A DNA stretch of 64,000 bases, from positions 806,001-870,000 of the forward strand of contig NZ_CP046172.1 in the NCBI RefSeq assembly GCF_011801145.1, written 5' to 3'. Positions within the stretch are counted from its first letter, which is position 1, and the number at the start of each line of letters is the position of its first letter. Both the position numbers and the translations under genes were made by a program. Source of the stretch: Nocardia arthritidis (lineage in GTDB: Bacteria; Actinomycetota; Actinomycetes; Mycobacteriales; Mycobacteriaceae). Of this stretch, positions 8,725-17,804 are shown piece by piece. The notes under the pieces are model-generated. The model was not told the origin of the DNA. It was given only the letters and a program-made list of their open reading frames with translations, and searched no databases.

Positions 8725-10175
8725 ATGATCAAAAAATCAGTGGGGTCGAGGCTGCGGGTCCGGCGACGGTAACTCAACTGGGAGCCCGGCCAGTTGTTGG
8801 TGATCCGGCCTGCGGAGTTGCGATACCAGCTGGTGCAGAAGTTCCACGGGGTGCGGTTCAGCCGTTGCTGCAGCGCGGTATTGAACCGCTCCTCGGGTTC
8901 CGGCCGCACCTCCAGCGTGTGACCTGGACGGTCGGCCAGCAGTCGCACGGCCTGGCGGATGTAGCGGGCCTGCGATTCGATCATGTAGATGATCGAGCCG
9001 ACGCCGAGGTTGGTATTCGGGCCGTAGACCAGGAACATATTGGGAAAGTTCGGCACCGTGATACCCAGGTGCGCGTGCGCGCCGTCCTGCCACTCGTCCG
9101 AGAGCTTGCGCCCGCCGCGGCCGTAAATGGCCATGGGCCAAAGGAATTCGGTGCCCTTGAAGCCGGTGCCGTAGATGATCACATCGGCCTCGTGTACCGT
9201 GCCGTCGGCGGTGCGCACGCCCGCCGGAACGATTTCGGCGATCGGGGTGGTCTCCACCTCGGCGTTCGGCTGGGTCAGCGCCGGGTAGTAGTCGTTGGAG
9301 AACAGCCCGCGTTTGCAGCCGATCGGATAGTCGGGGGTGAGTTTCGCGCGTAGCTCCGGATCGGTCACCTGCTCGTTGAGGTGGTGTAGCGCGATCGCGG
9401 CGACCCAGCGGGTGATCACCGGGAATTCCACCAAACCCAGCGAAACGAATTCGGCGATCGCCCACCAGCCGAAGCGTTCGACCAACAGTGCGCCCGGCAC
9501 GCGGGCGAAGAGTTTGTGCTGGATCGGCTTGTAGTCGGTATCGAATTTGGGCAGCACCCATGCCGCGGTGCGCTGGAACAGGGTGAGCTGGGCGACCTTC
9601 GGTTGGATCCGCGGGACATATTGGATGGCGCTCGCGCCGGTGCCGATGCAGGCGACGCGTTTACCGGTCAGGTCGATGTCGTGATCCCATTCGGCCGAGT
9701 GGAAGGACCGTCCGGCAAAGGTTTCGATGCCGGGCAGGTTGGGCAGCGCCGGGCGGGAGAGCTGGCCGACCGCGGAGATCAGCACGTCGGCGATATGGGT
9801 CGCGCCGTCGGCGGTGCGGACCGTCCACTGGCCGGTCGGATCGTCGAATTCGGCGTCGGTCACGTCGGCGCCGAAGACGATGTGGTCGAGCAGCCGATGC
9901 CGCTCGGTGACCGTGCGCAGGTAGCCGAGAATCGCCTGCCAGTCCGAATACCGTTGTGGCCAATCCGGTTTCGGCTCGTACGAGTACGAGTAGAGCGGGG
10001 ACGGCACATCGCAGGCCGCGCCGGGATAGGTGTTCTCCCGCCAGACACCGCCGAGCGCGGTCGACCGCTCCAGGATGGTGAAGTCGGTGAAACCGTTGCG
10101 CTGCAATTCGATCGCCATGCCGATGCCGCCGAATCCGGCACCGATGATGATGATCGATGGATGCCTGCCCGTCAT
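8712..10175 (-). CDS. FAD-dependent Baeyer-Villiger-type monooxygenase
   Basis: The start at 10175 is preceded by GAGGAG six bases away. The 487-residue protein has an N-terminal FAD site (IIIIGAGFGGIG), a second nucleotide site for NADPH (CIGTGASAIQ, about residue 177), and the Baeyer-Villiger fingerprint F-x-G-x3-H-x3-W-D at 153-164 (FAGRSFHSAEWD). Such enzymes insert oxygen next to a ketone or oxidise hetero-atoms using NADPH and O2. The substrate is unknown. The gene is divergent from an AraC-type regulator 39 bases away, which probably controls it. Its 3' end is part of the 60-bp repeat. Confidence 0.88.
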   Translation of the reverse strand: MTGRHPSIIIIGAGFGGIGMAIELQRNGFTDFTILERSTALGGVWRENTYPGAACDVPSPLYSYSYEPKPDWPQRYSDWQAILGYLRTVTERHRLLDHIVFGADVTDAEFDDPTGQWTVRTADGATHIADVLISAVGQLSRPALPNLPGIETFAGRSFHSAEWDHDIDLTGKRVACIGTGASAIQYVPRIQPKVAQLTLFQRTAAWVLPKFDTDYKPIQHKLFARVPGALLVERFGWWAIAEFVSLGLVEFPVITRWVAAIALHHLNEQVTDPELRAKLTPDYPIGCKRGLFSNDYYPALTQPNAEVETTPIAEIVPAGVRTADGTVHEADVIIYGTGFKGTEFLWPMAIYGRGGRKLSDEWQDGAHAHLGITVPNFPNMFLVYGPNTNLGVGSIIYMIESQARYIRQAVRLLADRPGHTLEVRPEPEERFNTALQQRLNRTPWNFCTSWYRNSAGRITNNWPGSQLSYRRRTRSLDPTDFLIIRAA

Positions 10176-10214
10176 GTGGCACTCCTCACATCGCTTGGCT
10201 GAATTCCACTGTAG

Positions 10215-11330
10215 GTGCGCATGCACGGATCAATAGAGATATTCGGCCATAATGACCTGGTGGTCCGGGCAGATGCCGAGCGGGTGCTCGATCCAGGAAT
10301 CCGCGATTGGAACTTCAGTCGCGGTATAGCCAGCGTCGCTCTGATGGTCGGCTACGCGGCGGAATACGGGGTCCCATCGGCCAAGATGCTCACCGGAACC
10401 AAGCTGACCGAGGCACAGCTGCACGATCCGGACCTGCAGATCGACGCGTCGACCGAGCTGGCCGTCATTCGCAACCTGGTGCGTGAACTCGGCGCCCGGC
10501 CCGCGCTCGGCATGGAACTCGGGCAACGCTACCGGATCACCACCTTCGGCATCTTCGGCTTCGCCTGCGTCAGCAGCCCGACCCTCGGCGAGGCCATCTC
10601 CTTCGCGCTGCGCTATCTGGAGCTGAGCTTCACCTTCTGTCTACCGGTGGCCGAATGGCGGTCCGGCGAATTCGTCGCCGCGATCCACGATGAGCTGATC
10701 CCGGCCGATGTGCGGCAATTCCTGGTGGAGCGCGACGTCACCGCCATGCATCAGGTGATGACCGACCTGCTGGGCAGGCCGCTGCCGCTCACCAGCGCCG
10801 AATTCCGTTTTCCGGAACCGGATTACGCGGATCGGATCGAGGCGGTGATCGGGGTGGCGCCGCGCTTCGGGCGGCCGCGCAACCTGTTCGCCTTCGATCC
10901 CGCGGTGCTGGATCAGCCGCTGCCGCAGGCCAACGAGCACACCTGGGCCATGTGCCTGGCCCAGTGCCGCGACCTGGTGCACCGGCGGCGGGCCCGCACC
11001 GGTATCGCCGCCGAGGTGCGCGAACTGCTGGTGCCGGGTAGCGACGGATATGGCGCTCCGCCCGGAATTGACAGTGTGGCAAAGCATCTCAATATGAGTA
11101 CGCGCACGCTGCGGCGGCACCTCGACGCGGCGGGCACCAGCTATCGGGCGCTGCTGGACGAGGTGCGCAGGGCCTTGGCCGAGGAAATGCTTTCCGCCAC
11201 ACCGCTTTCGGTGAGCGATGTGGCGATCCGGCTGGGCTACGCGGAATCGTCGACCTTCATCTACGCGTTCAAGCGTTGGACCGGACTCACCCCGGCGGCC
11301 TACCGCCGGGATCGGTTACTGCGGCGCTGA
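10215..11330 (+). CDS. AraC-family transcriptional regulator
   Basis: The 371-residue protein has the N-terminal arabinose-binding-like domain of OruR/ArgR-type AraC proteins (about residues 25-210). Its C-terminal double helix-turn-helix includes HLNMSTRTLRRHLDAAGTSY and the signature DVAIRLGYAESSTFIYAFKRWTGLTPAAYR. It sits back to back with the Baeyer-Villiger monooxygenase gene and is the obvious candidate to activate it in response to a substrate. The start may be GTG 10215 or ATG 10221; neither has a strong ribosome site. Confidence 0.87.
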   Translation: MRMHGSIEIFGHNDLVVRADAERVLDPGIRDWNFSRGIASVALMVGYAAEYGVPSAKMLTGTKLTEAQLHDPDLQIDASTELAVIRNLVRELGARPALGMELGQRYRITTFGIFGFACVSSPTLGEAISFALRYLELSFTFCLPVAEWRSGEFVAAIHDELIPADVRQFLVERDVTAMHQVMTDLLGRPLPLTSAEFRFPEPDYADRIEAVIGVAPRFGRPRNLFAFDPAVLDQPLPQANEHTWAMCLAQCRDLVHRRRARTGIAAEVRELLVPGSDGYGAPPGIDSVAKHLNMSTRTLRRHLDAAGTSYRALLDEVRRALAEEMLSATPLSVSDVAIRLGYAESSTFIYAFKRWTGLTPAAYRRDRLLRR

Positions 11331-11453
11331 ACTGGTCGGTGCTCATTACGGCCGTGTCCGCCTCATCGGCGCACTCAGTAACCCCGGGCTTTCGCGGGGA
11401 CGCCTTGCCCGGTGCGGGCTGGGCTTTGGGGCACCTCACCCTCGATGCTTCTT

Positions 11454-11471
11454 CGGGGCTCTACAGCCCCG
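11454..11471. terminator. hairpin between convergent genes
   Basis: A perfect 7-bp stem (CGGGGCT and AGCCCCG) closes a CTAC loop, 10 bases past the stop of the minus-strand metallophosphoesterase gene and 123 bases past the AraC gene. There is no T-run, so the terminator role is inferred from position. A weaker CCCCG/CGGGG stem lies further upstream in the same gap. Confidence 0.45.
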
Positions 11472-11480
11472 CATCCCATA

Positions 11481-12269
11481 TCAGTTCTGCGGGCTGTCGA
11501 GGCGGCCGCTCATCGGGACGCTGCGGAAATGGGTTGTCAGGCCGTGATTCTCATCGATGATGTGCAGGGCGACGGCCGGATCGGGCGCGTAGTCCATGAC
11601 GTGGTCGGGCAGCTCGAGTTCCCACATCGCGCCGAGCACGGAGGCGGTGCTCGGCGCGACCAGCAGCGGGCGGCCCGCGAAAGTCGTTGTGGCGCAGGAG
11701 TGTGCATGTCCGGTGAGCACGCCGATGATCCGGTCGTCGCCGGCGACGACGGCGGCCAGCCTGCCGGGATCGGCGAGCGCGATCTCGTCGACGACCGGGC
11801 TGAACAGGTGCGCCGGCGGGTGGTGCAGTGCCAGCAGCACCGGGCCGTCGGCCGGTGCGGCGGCGAGGGTTTCGCGCAGCCAGCGGTAGGTGTCGTCGGT
11901 GAGCCTGCCGCTCGGCTCGCCGGGGATGCTGGAATCCAGCATGACGATGGTCAGCCGGGTCGGTTCGTCGATCTGGTGCACCCGGTTGATCGGCTCGGCG
12001 GTGGCGGGCAGGCCGAGCAGCACGCTGCGGAAATTGGCGCGATCGTCGTGGTTTCCCGGAATGGCGATGACCGGGATATCGCTGGCGAAAGTGGTTACCG
12101 CTTGGGCGTATTGCTCGGGTTTACCGGCATCGGCGATATCGCCGGTCACCAGGATGACATCGGGCCTGCGGCGCAAACCGGCGAGGAAGTCGAAGACGCG
12201 TTTCGCGCGCGCGGCGTTACGCACGCCGAGATCGAAATGGGTATCGCTGACCTGAGCCACCAGGATCAT
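11481..12269 (-). CDS. class III cyclic-nucleotide phosphodiesterase-like metallophosphoesterase
   Basis: All five metal-binding blocks of calcineurin-type phosphoesterases are present in order: SDTHF near the start, TGDIAD, PGNHDD, LALHHPP and TGHAHS. The 262-residue length and the tight spacing at the N terminus match CpdA/Rv0805-type enzymes, which hydrolyse 3',5'-cAMP and other phosphodiesters with a two-metal centre. A class III adenylate cyclase gene lies 2 kb away in the same window, so a cAMP role is plausible, but phosphoesterases of this family are often promiscuous. Confidence 0.82.
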   Translation of the reverse strand: MILVAQVSDTHFDLGVRNAARAKRVFDFLAGLRRRPDVILVTGDIADAGKPEQYAQAVTTFASDIPVIAIPGNHDDRANFRSVLLGLPATAEPINRVHQIDEPTRLTIVMLDSSIPGEPSGRLTDDTYRWLRETLAAAPADGPVLLALHHPPAHLFSPVVDEIALADPGRLAAVVAGDDRIIGVLTGHAHSCATTTFAGRPLLVAPSTASVLGAMWELELPDHVMDYAPDPAVALHIIDENHGLTTHFRSVPMSGRLDSPQN

Positions 12270-12428
12270 CGGCGTTCGCTTTCTCTGGGGGATCGCTCCA
12301 TTGCGTCAGAGTGTGCCGGATCGGGTGTGCGGCACGCCTTTCAGGCTAGATGACCTGCGTGTTACGCGTCGTCATGAGGCTGGCCACCGGGCAGAACCCA
12401 ATGGCCGGTCTGTGTCGGCGGGCACAGC

Positions 12429-12863
12429 TCATTCCGGCTGGTTGACGATGTCGTGCAGGGTTTGCAGCGCGCGCAGGAAGGCGCGGCGGTCCGCGGCGGG
12501 CAGATTCGCGAGCAGCACTTCCTCCTGCTCCTGGATTTCGCGCTGGGTGCGGTCGCGCAGTACGCGACCCTCCGGCGTCAGGGAGACCATATTGACCCGG
12601 CGGTCTGCCGGATTGGGTTCGCGGCGGATCAGCCCACGCCGCTGCAGGTCGTCGAGTATCGCGATGATCCGGGTTTTATCCGCGCGGGTGGCCTTGGCCA
12701 GGGCAGCCTGGGTGTAGATCGGGTCGTCGTCGAGCCGGAGCAGCACGACATAGGCCCACATGGACAGGCCGTTTCGGTCGAGTATGGGCTGCTCGGCCAC
12801 CATCAGCGCGTGGCCGAGCGGCGCGATCATCGCGGCCAGGTCGGGTCGGGTCACTTCAGGCAT
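12429..12863 (-). CDS. MarR-family transcriptional regulator
   Basis: The 144-residue protein has the winged helix typical of MarR regulators: YTQAALAKATRADKTRIIAI as the recognition region, then a RREPNPADRRVNMVSLTPEGR wing. It is divergent from the DinB-like gene across 50 bases that carry overlapping inverted repeats. A TATTTT box six bases before its ATG suggests a leaderless transcript. It most likely represses both itself and the neighbour until a ligand binds. Confidence 0.88.
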   Translation of the reverse strand: MPEVTRPDLAAMIAPLGHALMVAEQPILDRNGLSMWAYVVLLRLDDDPIYTQAALAKATRADKTRIIAILDDLQRRGLIRREPNPADRRVNMVSLTPEGRVLRDRTQREIQEQEEVLLANLPAADRRAFLRALQTLHDIVNQPE

Positions 12864-12869
12864 GGGTCG

Positions 12870-12912
12870 AAAATACTGCTTGCATTTAATAAGCTCATGC
12901 TTATGATAAGCA
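12870..12912. promoter_or_regulatory. MarR operators over back-to-back leaderless promoters
   Basis: Minus-strand box TATTTT (12870-12875) and plus-strand box TATGAT (12902-12907) each lie six bases before a start codon. Between and over them are a perfect palindrome TGCTTAT-G-ATAAGCA (12898-12912) and an overlapping ATAAGC-TCAT-GCTTAT (12889-12904). A regulator bound here would block both promoters. Confidence 0.65.
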
Positions 12913-12913
12913 C

Positions 12914-13525
12914 ATGAGTACGATTACGGATGCGGATCTCGTCGCCATGCACGCCAGGTCCCTGCGACTGACCACCGACCTGGTCGAGACGGTGACGCCC
13001 GATCAGCTGAACAACGAAACCCCCTGCGCCGGTTGGAATCTGCGCGACCTGCTGACCCATATGACCATCGAGAACCACGGTTTCGCGGAGTCGGCCCGCG
13101 GTCGTGGCGGAGATATTTCCCTATGGCAGACAAGGGAACTCGCCGACCCCATCGGCGAATACCTCACCGCCTCGGCGGACCTGCTCGACGCGTTCGGCGT
13201 CGACGACATCTCCGAGCGCGAGTTCCTGCTGCCGGGAATCATGCCGGGCGTCCCGTTCAAGGCCGAGCACGCGGTGCGGTTCCAGCTGGTGGACTGCGTG
13301 GTGCACGCGTGGGATGTGGCGCGATCGATCGGGAAGAACATCGAGCTCGACTCCGATCCCGAAATGGCCGACGAGACGCTGGCGATCGCCAGGATCGTGC
13401 CCGGCGGTGCGGATCGGTTGAAGGAGGGTGCGGCGTTCGGGCCGATTTTGGAGGTGCCGGAGGGGAGCGGCAAGCTCGACGAGATTCTGCTGCTGTTGGG
13501 GCGGGATCCCAAGTGGGGCAATTGA
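12914..13525 (+). CDS. TIGR03086-type DinB-like metal-binding protein (mycothiol-dependent isomerase family)
   Basis: The 203-residue protein has the four-helix DinB fold pattern of the mycothiol-dependent maleylpyruvate isomerase N-terminal family. PCAGWNLRDLLTHM supplies the first metal histidine and VVHAWDVARSIG the later ones. Members use a bound metal ion to activate a low-molecular-weight thiol such as mycothiol, in isomerisation or detoxification. Its promoter overlaps MarR-type operators, consistent with stress or xenobiotic induction. The precise reaction is unknown. Confidence 0.78.
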   Translation: MSTITDADLVAMHARSLRLTTDLVETVTPDQLNNETPCAGWNLRDLLTHMTIENHGFAESARGRGGDISLWQTRELADPIGEYLTASADLLDAFGVDDISEREFLLPGIMPGVPFKAEHAVRFQLVDCVVHAWDVARSIGKNIELDSDPEMADETLAIARIVPGGADRLKEGAAFGPILEVPEGSGKLDEILLLLGRDPKWGN

Positions 13526-13589
13526 TTCAGGCTGGATAGGGGTTCTCCCGGCTCGGGGGGAGTAGCGGCAACCACGCGTAAGGCGTCGA

Positions 13590-14357
13590 CTACCCGGCGA
13601 GCAGTGCCGCTCCCTGCTCGAGCAAACCGGCAGCCTCGTCGGCTCCGACCCCGACCGGCACCCAAAAGTCCTCTCCTGGAACGGCTTCCATATCCAAAAC
13701 CGGCGGCGTGCGCCAGGAAGCGGTGAGGCCGAGCCGCCAGGAATGCAGGTGGGTGCGTGGCTGCGTCCCGGTCCTGTCGAACAGCGGGTCGCCGACGATC
13801 GGGTAGCCGATCCAGGCCAGGTGCACCCGGATCTGGTGGCGGCGGCCGGTGATCGGGCGCAGCGCGAGCACGGTGCGTGACTCGGTGCGCAGCAGGGTCG
13901 CGAATTCGGTGATCGACGGATAGTTCTTGCCGCTCAACAGATCCGATTGCCGAACGAACCAGCGGTCGTCTTCGGTGCGTATCGACTCGCGGGGTGCGGC
14001 GATCCGCACCCGGTTCTTGCGGCCGACGCTCAGCGGCAGATCGATCACCCCGCGGTCCGGCAGGCCGGTCGAATCCACAACCGCCAGATACGCTTTGGTC
14101 GCCGTCTGCTTGTTGAACTGCCTGGTCAGTTCGCCGTGCGCGGGTAATTCCTTGGCCAGCAGCACAAGACCGGATGTCACCTTGTCGATGCGGTGCACGG
14201 GGTAGAGGGTCTCACCGGACGCGGCGGCCAACTCGACGATGTCGGTGTCGTGCCGCTCCCCGGTGACCGAGATCCCCGCGGGCTTGTTCAGCGCGAGTAC
14301 GCCCGCGTCCTCCAGCAGCAGGCAGCGGGCGCGCAGCTGTGACCAGTCGATATCCAC
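13590..14357 (-). CDS. RluA-family pseudouridine synthase
   Basis: The 255-residue protein carries motif II HRIDKVTSG with catalytic Asp58, LNKPAG in motif I, and GRRHQIRVHLAWIGYPIVGD in motif III. It turns uridine into pseudouridine in rRNA or tRNA. The exact target base cannot be read from sequence. No S4 domain is present. The gene starts with GTG 21 bases after the adenylate cyclase gene on the same strand, so the two may be co-transcribed. Confidence 0.9.
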   Translation of the reverse strand: MDIDWSQLRARCLLLEDAGVLALNKPAGISVTGERHDTDIVELAAASGETLYPVHRIDKVTSGLVLLAKELPAHGELTRQFNKQTATKAYLAVVDSTGLPDRGVIDLPLSVGRKNRVRIAAPRESIRTEDDRWFVRQSDLLSGKNYPSITEFATLLRTESRTVLALRPITGRRHQIRVHLAWIGYPIVGDPLFDRTGTQPRTHLHSWRLGLTASWRTPPVLDMEAVPGEDFWVPVGVGADEAAGLLEQGAALLAG

Positions 14358-14378
14358 TCGGTGGAGTTTATGGGCCTG

Positions 14379-15386
14379 CTACTTCTCGTCGGCGCGCAGC
14401 AGGTGTGGGCGCAGGCGGCTGAAACCGCGGACCCGGACGCTGCGCAGATTGCGAATGGTGAATTCGGGCTCGTTCGCGAGTTCGGCGGCGGCGTGGTCGT
14501 CGACCAGGATGGTGCCGGGGCGGGCGACGCCGGTGAGCCGCGAGGCGATATTGACCACCGAGCCGTACAGGTCGCCGAAGCGCTGCAGGACCGGGCCGTA
14601 CGCGATGGCGACGCGCAGCTCCGGGGTGCCCGCGACCATCATGGTCGACTCCTGGATGGCCAGCGCGATCCGGGCCGCGTCGATGGCGTGCTCGGCCGCG
14701 AACATCACCTCGTCGCCGACGTTCTTGATCACCCAGCCGCCGTTCTCGGTGATCGCGGCGGTCGTGGTGGATTCGAACGCCTCGAGCAGCATGGATAGCT
14801 CGTCCGGGTGCAGATGCCTGGTGAGCCGGGTGTAGCCGACCATATCGGCGAAGCCGACCGCCAGCTCCCTGGTGGAATCCTCGGCGATCACCGCGCCGTC
14901 GAAGGAACGGGCGAGCGCCGCGGCCAGATGCCGCCGCCACGCGTAGGTCTGGAGTTCCTCCAGCACCGCGATGGTCGCCTCGGTCGCGGTTCTGGCGATC
15001 TCGGCCGGGTCGCGGTCGGGTTCGGCGGCGCGGGCCGAGGTGATCCTGGTTTCGATCTCGGCGAGCACCAGGTCGGCCTGCCATTCCGCGAGCCGGGCCA
15101 TGCTCTGGCCGAGCGTGCGGGCGGCGGCGGACTGCTGGCGGATATCCGAGGACGCCACCACGCTGAGGCTGCGGAAGTCCCGCACGGCAGCCACATCGGC
15201 ATCGGTGTAGTCGTCGGTGTCGTCCGGATTCGCCGGGAAGCCGAGTGCCATCCACAGCCGCTTGGACACCTCCGGCGATACGCCCGAGCGCTCGGCCACC
15301 TCGGCGCGGTTGTACCGGCGCGTGCCGCCCAGCAGATACGACTCCACCACCGACTGCACGAGCTCGGCCATCTGGTTGTCCACCAT
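14379..15386 (-). CDS. class III adenylate cyclase with N-terminal helical domain (Rv2212-like)
   Basis: The C-terminal half is a complete class III cyclase domain. Metal residues are Asp181 (GFADMVGYT) and Asp225 (NVGDEVMF), adenine-specific residues Lys221 and Asp272, and transition-state residues Asn279 and Arg283 (VVNIASRL). All are canonical, so ATP to cAMP activity is expected as a homodimer. The first 160 residues hold a small DNA-binding-like helical region (RYNRAEVAERSGVSPEVSKR) and long helices. This is the architecture of mycobacterial Rv2212, where that part regulates the enzyme. No membrane segment is present. Confidence 0.88.
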   Translation of the reverse strand: MVDNQMAELVQSVVESYLLGGTRRYNRAEVAERSGVSPEVSKRLWMALGFPANPDDTDDYTDADVAAVRDFRSLSVVASSDIRQQSAAARTLGQSMARLAEWQADLVLAEIETRITSARAAEPDRDPAEIARTATEATIAVLEELQTYAWRRHLAAALARSFDGAVIAEDSTRELAVGFADMVGYTRLTRHLHPDELSMLLEAFESTTTAAITENGGWVIKNVGDEVMFAAEHAIDAARIALAIQESTMMVAGTPELRVAIAYGPVLQRFGDLYGSVVNIASRLTGVARPGTILVDDHAAAELANEPEFTIRNLRSVRVRGFSRLRPHLLRADEK

Positions 15387-15445
15387 GGTCGGTACCTTAC
15401 GACCAAGGCATGACGCACAGGCGATGCTCGGATGGAGGTGGCGCG

Positions 15446-16282
15446 ATGGCGGGTTCGGCGCAGGCCGCGACGACAGGGGAGATGAACGTGCGCTCCGATG
15501 GTCCGGCGGATGCCGCGACCGTGCTGCTGATCCACGGGTTCGCCGGTTCGCTGCACTGGTTCGACCGGGTCACCGAATTGCTGGTGCCCGCGTACCGGGT
15601 GCTGCGGGTCGACTTGCGCGGGCACGGCCGGACCGGCGGCCGGTCCGGGTTCGATCCCGAATCACAGTCCCGCGCAATTATTTCCGCACTCGACGCGCTC
15701 GATATCCGGGATGCCGTGGCGCTCGGGCATTCCTTCGGCGCCGATGTGGCGCTGGCCGTCGGGCGGCGCAGCGAGCGGGTGAGTGGGGTCGGAATCATCG
15801 GTCAGGCACCGGATTTCAGCTATTCGAAACTGCCCGCCGCAGGTGTGCTGCTGACGTTGCCGGTGCTCGGAGCGCTGCTACACCGGCTCACGCCCGCCGC
15901 CGCGATCCGCTTCGGCATGCGGACGGCCTTCGCGCGCGGCTTCGCGGCGCGCGATGCCTTCGATCGGCCCGACCGACCGGTATTGGATTACCGCGCAATG
16001 CATCCCGGAATGTTCCGGGAGGTGCTCGTCGATCGGCCCGCGCGGCTGCGGGGCGAACCGCTGGACGCGCAGCTGCGTGCGATCGCCAAGCCCGCGTTGG
16101 TGATTCACGGCAGTGCCGATCAGTTGTACGACACCGCGCGGACCGTCGCCCGGTATACGGCGGCGGGCGCGCGGGTCGAGGTGGTCGATGGGGCCGGGCA
16201 TTCGCCGAATATCGAGCGGCCCAACGAGTTCGCTCGTCTGGTCGGCGAATTCCGCACGGAGACAGGGCTGCGGGCCGGCTAG
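15446..16282 (+). CDS. alpha/beta-fold hydrolase
   Basis: The start at 15446 follows GGAGG by seven bases; in-frame ATG 15410 lacks such a site. The 278-residue protein shows the HG-F oxyanion motif (LLIHGFAGS), the nucleophile elbow GHSFGA, an acid residue in HGSADQLY, and a histidine in GAGHSPN. These are the full catalytic triad of a serine hydrolase. The cap domain between is typical of epoxide hydrolase or esterase relatives. No specific substrate can be assigned. It is divergent from the cyclase gene across 59 bases. Confidence 0.82.
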   Translation: MAGSAQAATTGEMNVRSDGPADAATVLLIHGFAGSLHWFDRVTELLVPAYRVLRVDLRGHGRTGGRSGFDPESQSRAIISALDALDIRDAVALGHSFGADVALAVGRRSERVSGVGIIGQAPDFSYSKLPAAGVLLTLPVLGALLHRLTPAAAIRFGMRTAFARGFAARDAFDRPDRPVLDYRAMHPGMFREVLVDRPARLRGEPLDAQLRAIAKPALVIHGSADQLYDTARTVARYTAAGARVEVVDGAGHSPNIERPNEFARLVGEFRTETGLRAG

Positions 16283-16286
16283 GTGC

Positions 16287-16979
16287 TCAGCTGCCTACGA
16301 ATTCGCGGTCGCCGAATCGAACGTCCGCCGCATTCCAGTCGCCGCCGAGTTCGGTGACGAACCGCTGGGCAAGTGCGTAATCGGCGATATCGGCGACCAC
16401 GATCAGCCGATTGTCCTCGGTCACCGAGCCGCCGACGAGTCGCTGCCTGGCGACCGGGTCGGCGACCAGCGCGTCGTGGAAGCGCCGCACATCGATACCG
16501 GGCACGGTGGCGGTGAATCCGTCGACGCCGGGCGCGTCGGCGGGCAGCGGTTCGAAGGTGAGCACCGACTCCTGCCGGAACTGCGCGCGCACCTGGTCGG
16601 CGAGGTTGTGCAGGTCGGGGCCGGTGACGCAGGCGAGATGGAATTCGCGCGAGCGCTCATAGGTGGTCTGCCGCTGGTCCTCGGACCAGAACACGCCGCT
16701 GACCAGCGTGGAGCCGACGGGCAGCGCGATATTGGCCGCGACGATGCCGTCCACCTGCAGTTCGAAGCCGTCCAGGCGGGTGCGCAGCCGTTCATCGGCC
16801 GGATCGGTGATGGTGCTCGTATTGTCGGTGGCGAACAGTTCGGCGGTGGGCCGCAACGGATTTCCCGCGGCACATGAGGCGGGCCCGGCCTGGGCCTGCA
16901 CCTGCGTGACCATCGGGACGAGCACCAAAGCGGCGACCGCCGCGATGCGGGACAGCACAACCAAACGGACACTACCCAT
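16287..16979 (-). CDS. secreted protein of unknown function
   Basis: The 230-residue protein starts with a signal peptide (hydrophobic run ending ...TQVQAQA, cut near residue 30). The mature part has two cysteines (CAAG and HLACVTG) that could form a disulphide. I recognise no domain or catalytic motif. GGAG eight bases before the ATG supports the start. It is convergent with the hydrolase gene, four bases from its stop codon. Confidence 0.7.
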   Translation of the reverse strand: MGSVRLVVLSRIAAVAALVLVPMVTQVQAQAGPASCAAGNPLRPTAELFATDNTSTITDPADERLRTRLDGFELQVDGIVAANIALPVGSTLVSGVFWSEDQRQTTYERSREFHLACVTGPDLHNLADQVRAQFRQESVLTFEPLPADAPGVDGFTATVPGIDVRRFHDALVADPVARQRLVGGSVTEDNRLIVVADIADYALAQRFVTELGGDWNAADVRFGDREFVGS

Positions 16980-17078
16980 GCGCGGATCTCCGTATTCTCG
17001 GACCTGCCAAGCCGATTCGACGGTCGATTATGCGTTACCGGCGCGTTTTCCGCAGGGGTTTCGGTCCGCTGAGCGGAC

Positions 17079-17684
17079 TCACGAGTTCTGGTACTGCGCA
17101 AGGGATTCCCAGGACCAGGTCAGCTCGCCGGATGCCAGATCCGCGACTACCCCTTCCAGCCAACGCAATTCGGCCTCCATGACGGCACGGTTGTATTCGT
17201 CCTCCAGCATGGTCACCCGGGGCAAACCGATCGCGGCAACCTTCGCGGCGTCGTTGTCCAGCTCGGTGAGGTTGGCGCGCAACGCCTTTGCCCGGCGGTC
17301 CAGTTCGACTCGCGCGGCGTCGGGGCCGAGCAGCATCACGAACGAGAGGGCGGCGGGGAATTCCGGGAACTCGTAGCGGGGTTCGCCGATCATCTCGGTG
17401 ATCCAGCCGAGGCATGCGGCGCGACCCGCATCGGTGATCTCGTACACCGTCCGCTCGGGGTACTGCTGGTCGCGGCCGGTCTCACGGACGGCGACGAGCC
17501 CGGCCTCCTGCAGCCGGGTGATCGTCTTGTACAGCGCGGCGCGCTGGGCGACGTTGACGACCTTGTCCTTGCCCCACTCCTTGATGCGCCGCTGGATCGC
17601 GTAGGGGTGCATGGGCTCCAAGTGCAGGATGCCGAGCAGTGCCATGGCCAGGGGGGAGCGCTTGAACTGCGTCGATGCCGTCAT
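17079..17684 (-). CDS. PadR-family transcriptional regulator
   Basis: The 201-residue protein has the PadR winged helix at the N terminus (LGILHLEPMHPYAIQRRIKEW, then a KTITRLQEAGLV recognition region and a wing ending YEITDAGR). A long helical dimerisation half follows. TAGAAT six bases before the ATG suggests a leaderless mRNA. It is divergent from the 17805 gene, and the shared region is full of ACTAGT repeats, so it probably represses both. Confidence 0.87.
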   Translation of the reverse strand: MTASTQFKRSPLAMALLGILHLEPMHPYAIQRRIKEWGKDKVVNVAQRAALYKTITRLQEAGLVAVRETGRDQQYPERTVYEITDAGRAACLGWITEMIGEPRYEFPEFPAALSFVMLLGPDAARVELDRRAKALRANLTELDNDAAKVAAIGLPRVTMLEDEYNRAVMEAELRWLEGVVADLASGELTWSWESLAQYQNS

Positions 17685-17690
17685 ACCCGC

Positions 17691-17749
17691 ATTCTACTGG
17701 TTTCCCTACTACTAGGTATCTAGAAACTAGTTGCTAAGAAACTAGTAGT
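17691..17749. promoter_or_regulatory. PadR promoter and repeated ACTAGT operator sites
   Basis: TAGAAT on the minus strand at 17691-17696 lies six bases before the PadR start. Next to it are AGAAACTAGT at 17722-17731 and again at 17737-17746, a 15-base step that puts both on one face of the helix. There is also an outer inverted pair ACTACTAG (17708-17715) and CTAGTAGT (17742-17749). The stretch is far more AT-rich than its surroundings. Confidence 0.6.
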
Positions 17750-17804
17750 TGTGTCACTATTGGCTCATCGGCGGGGACAACCCCGCGAACGAGAGGAACC
17801 GGAC

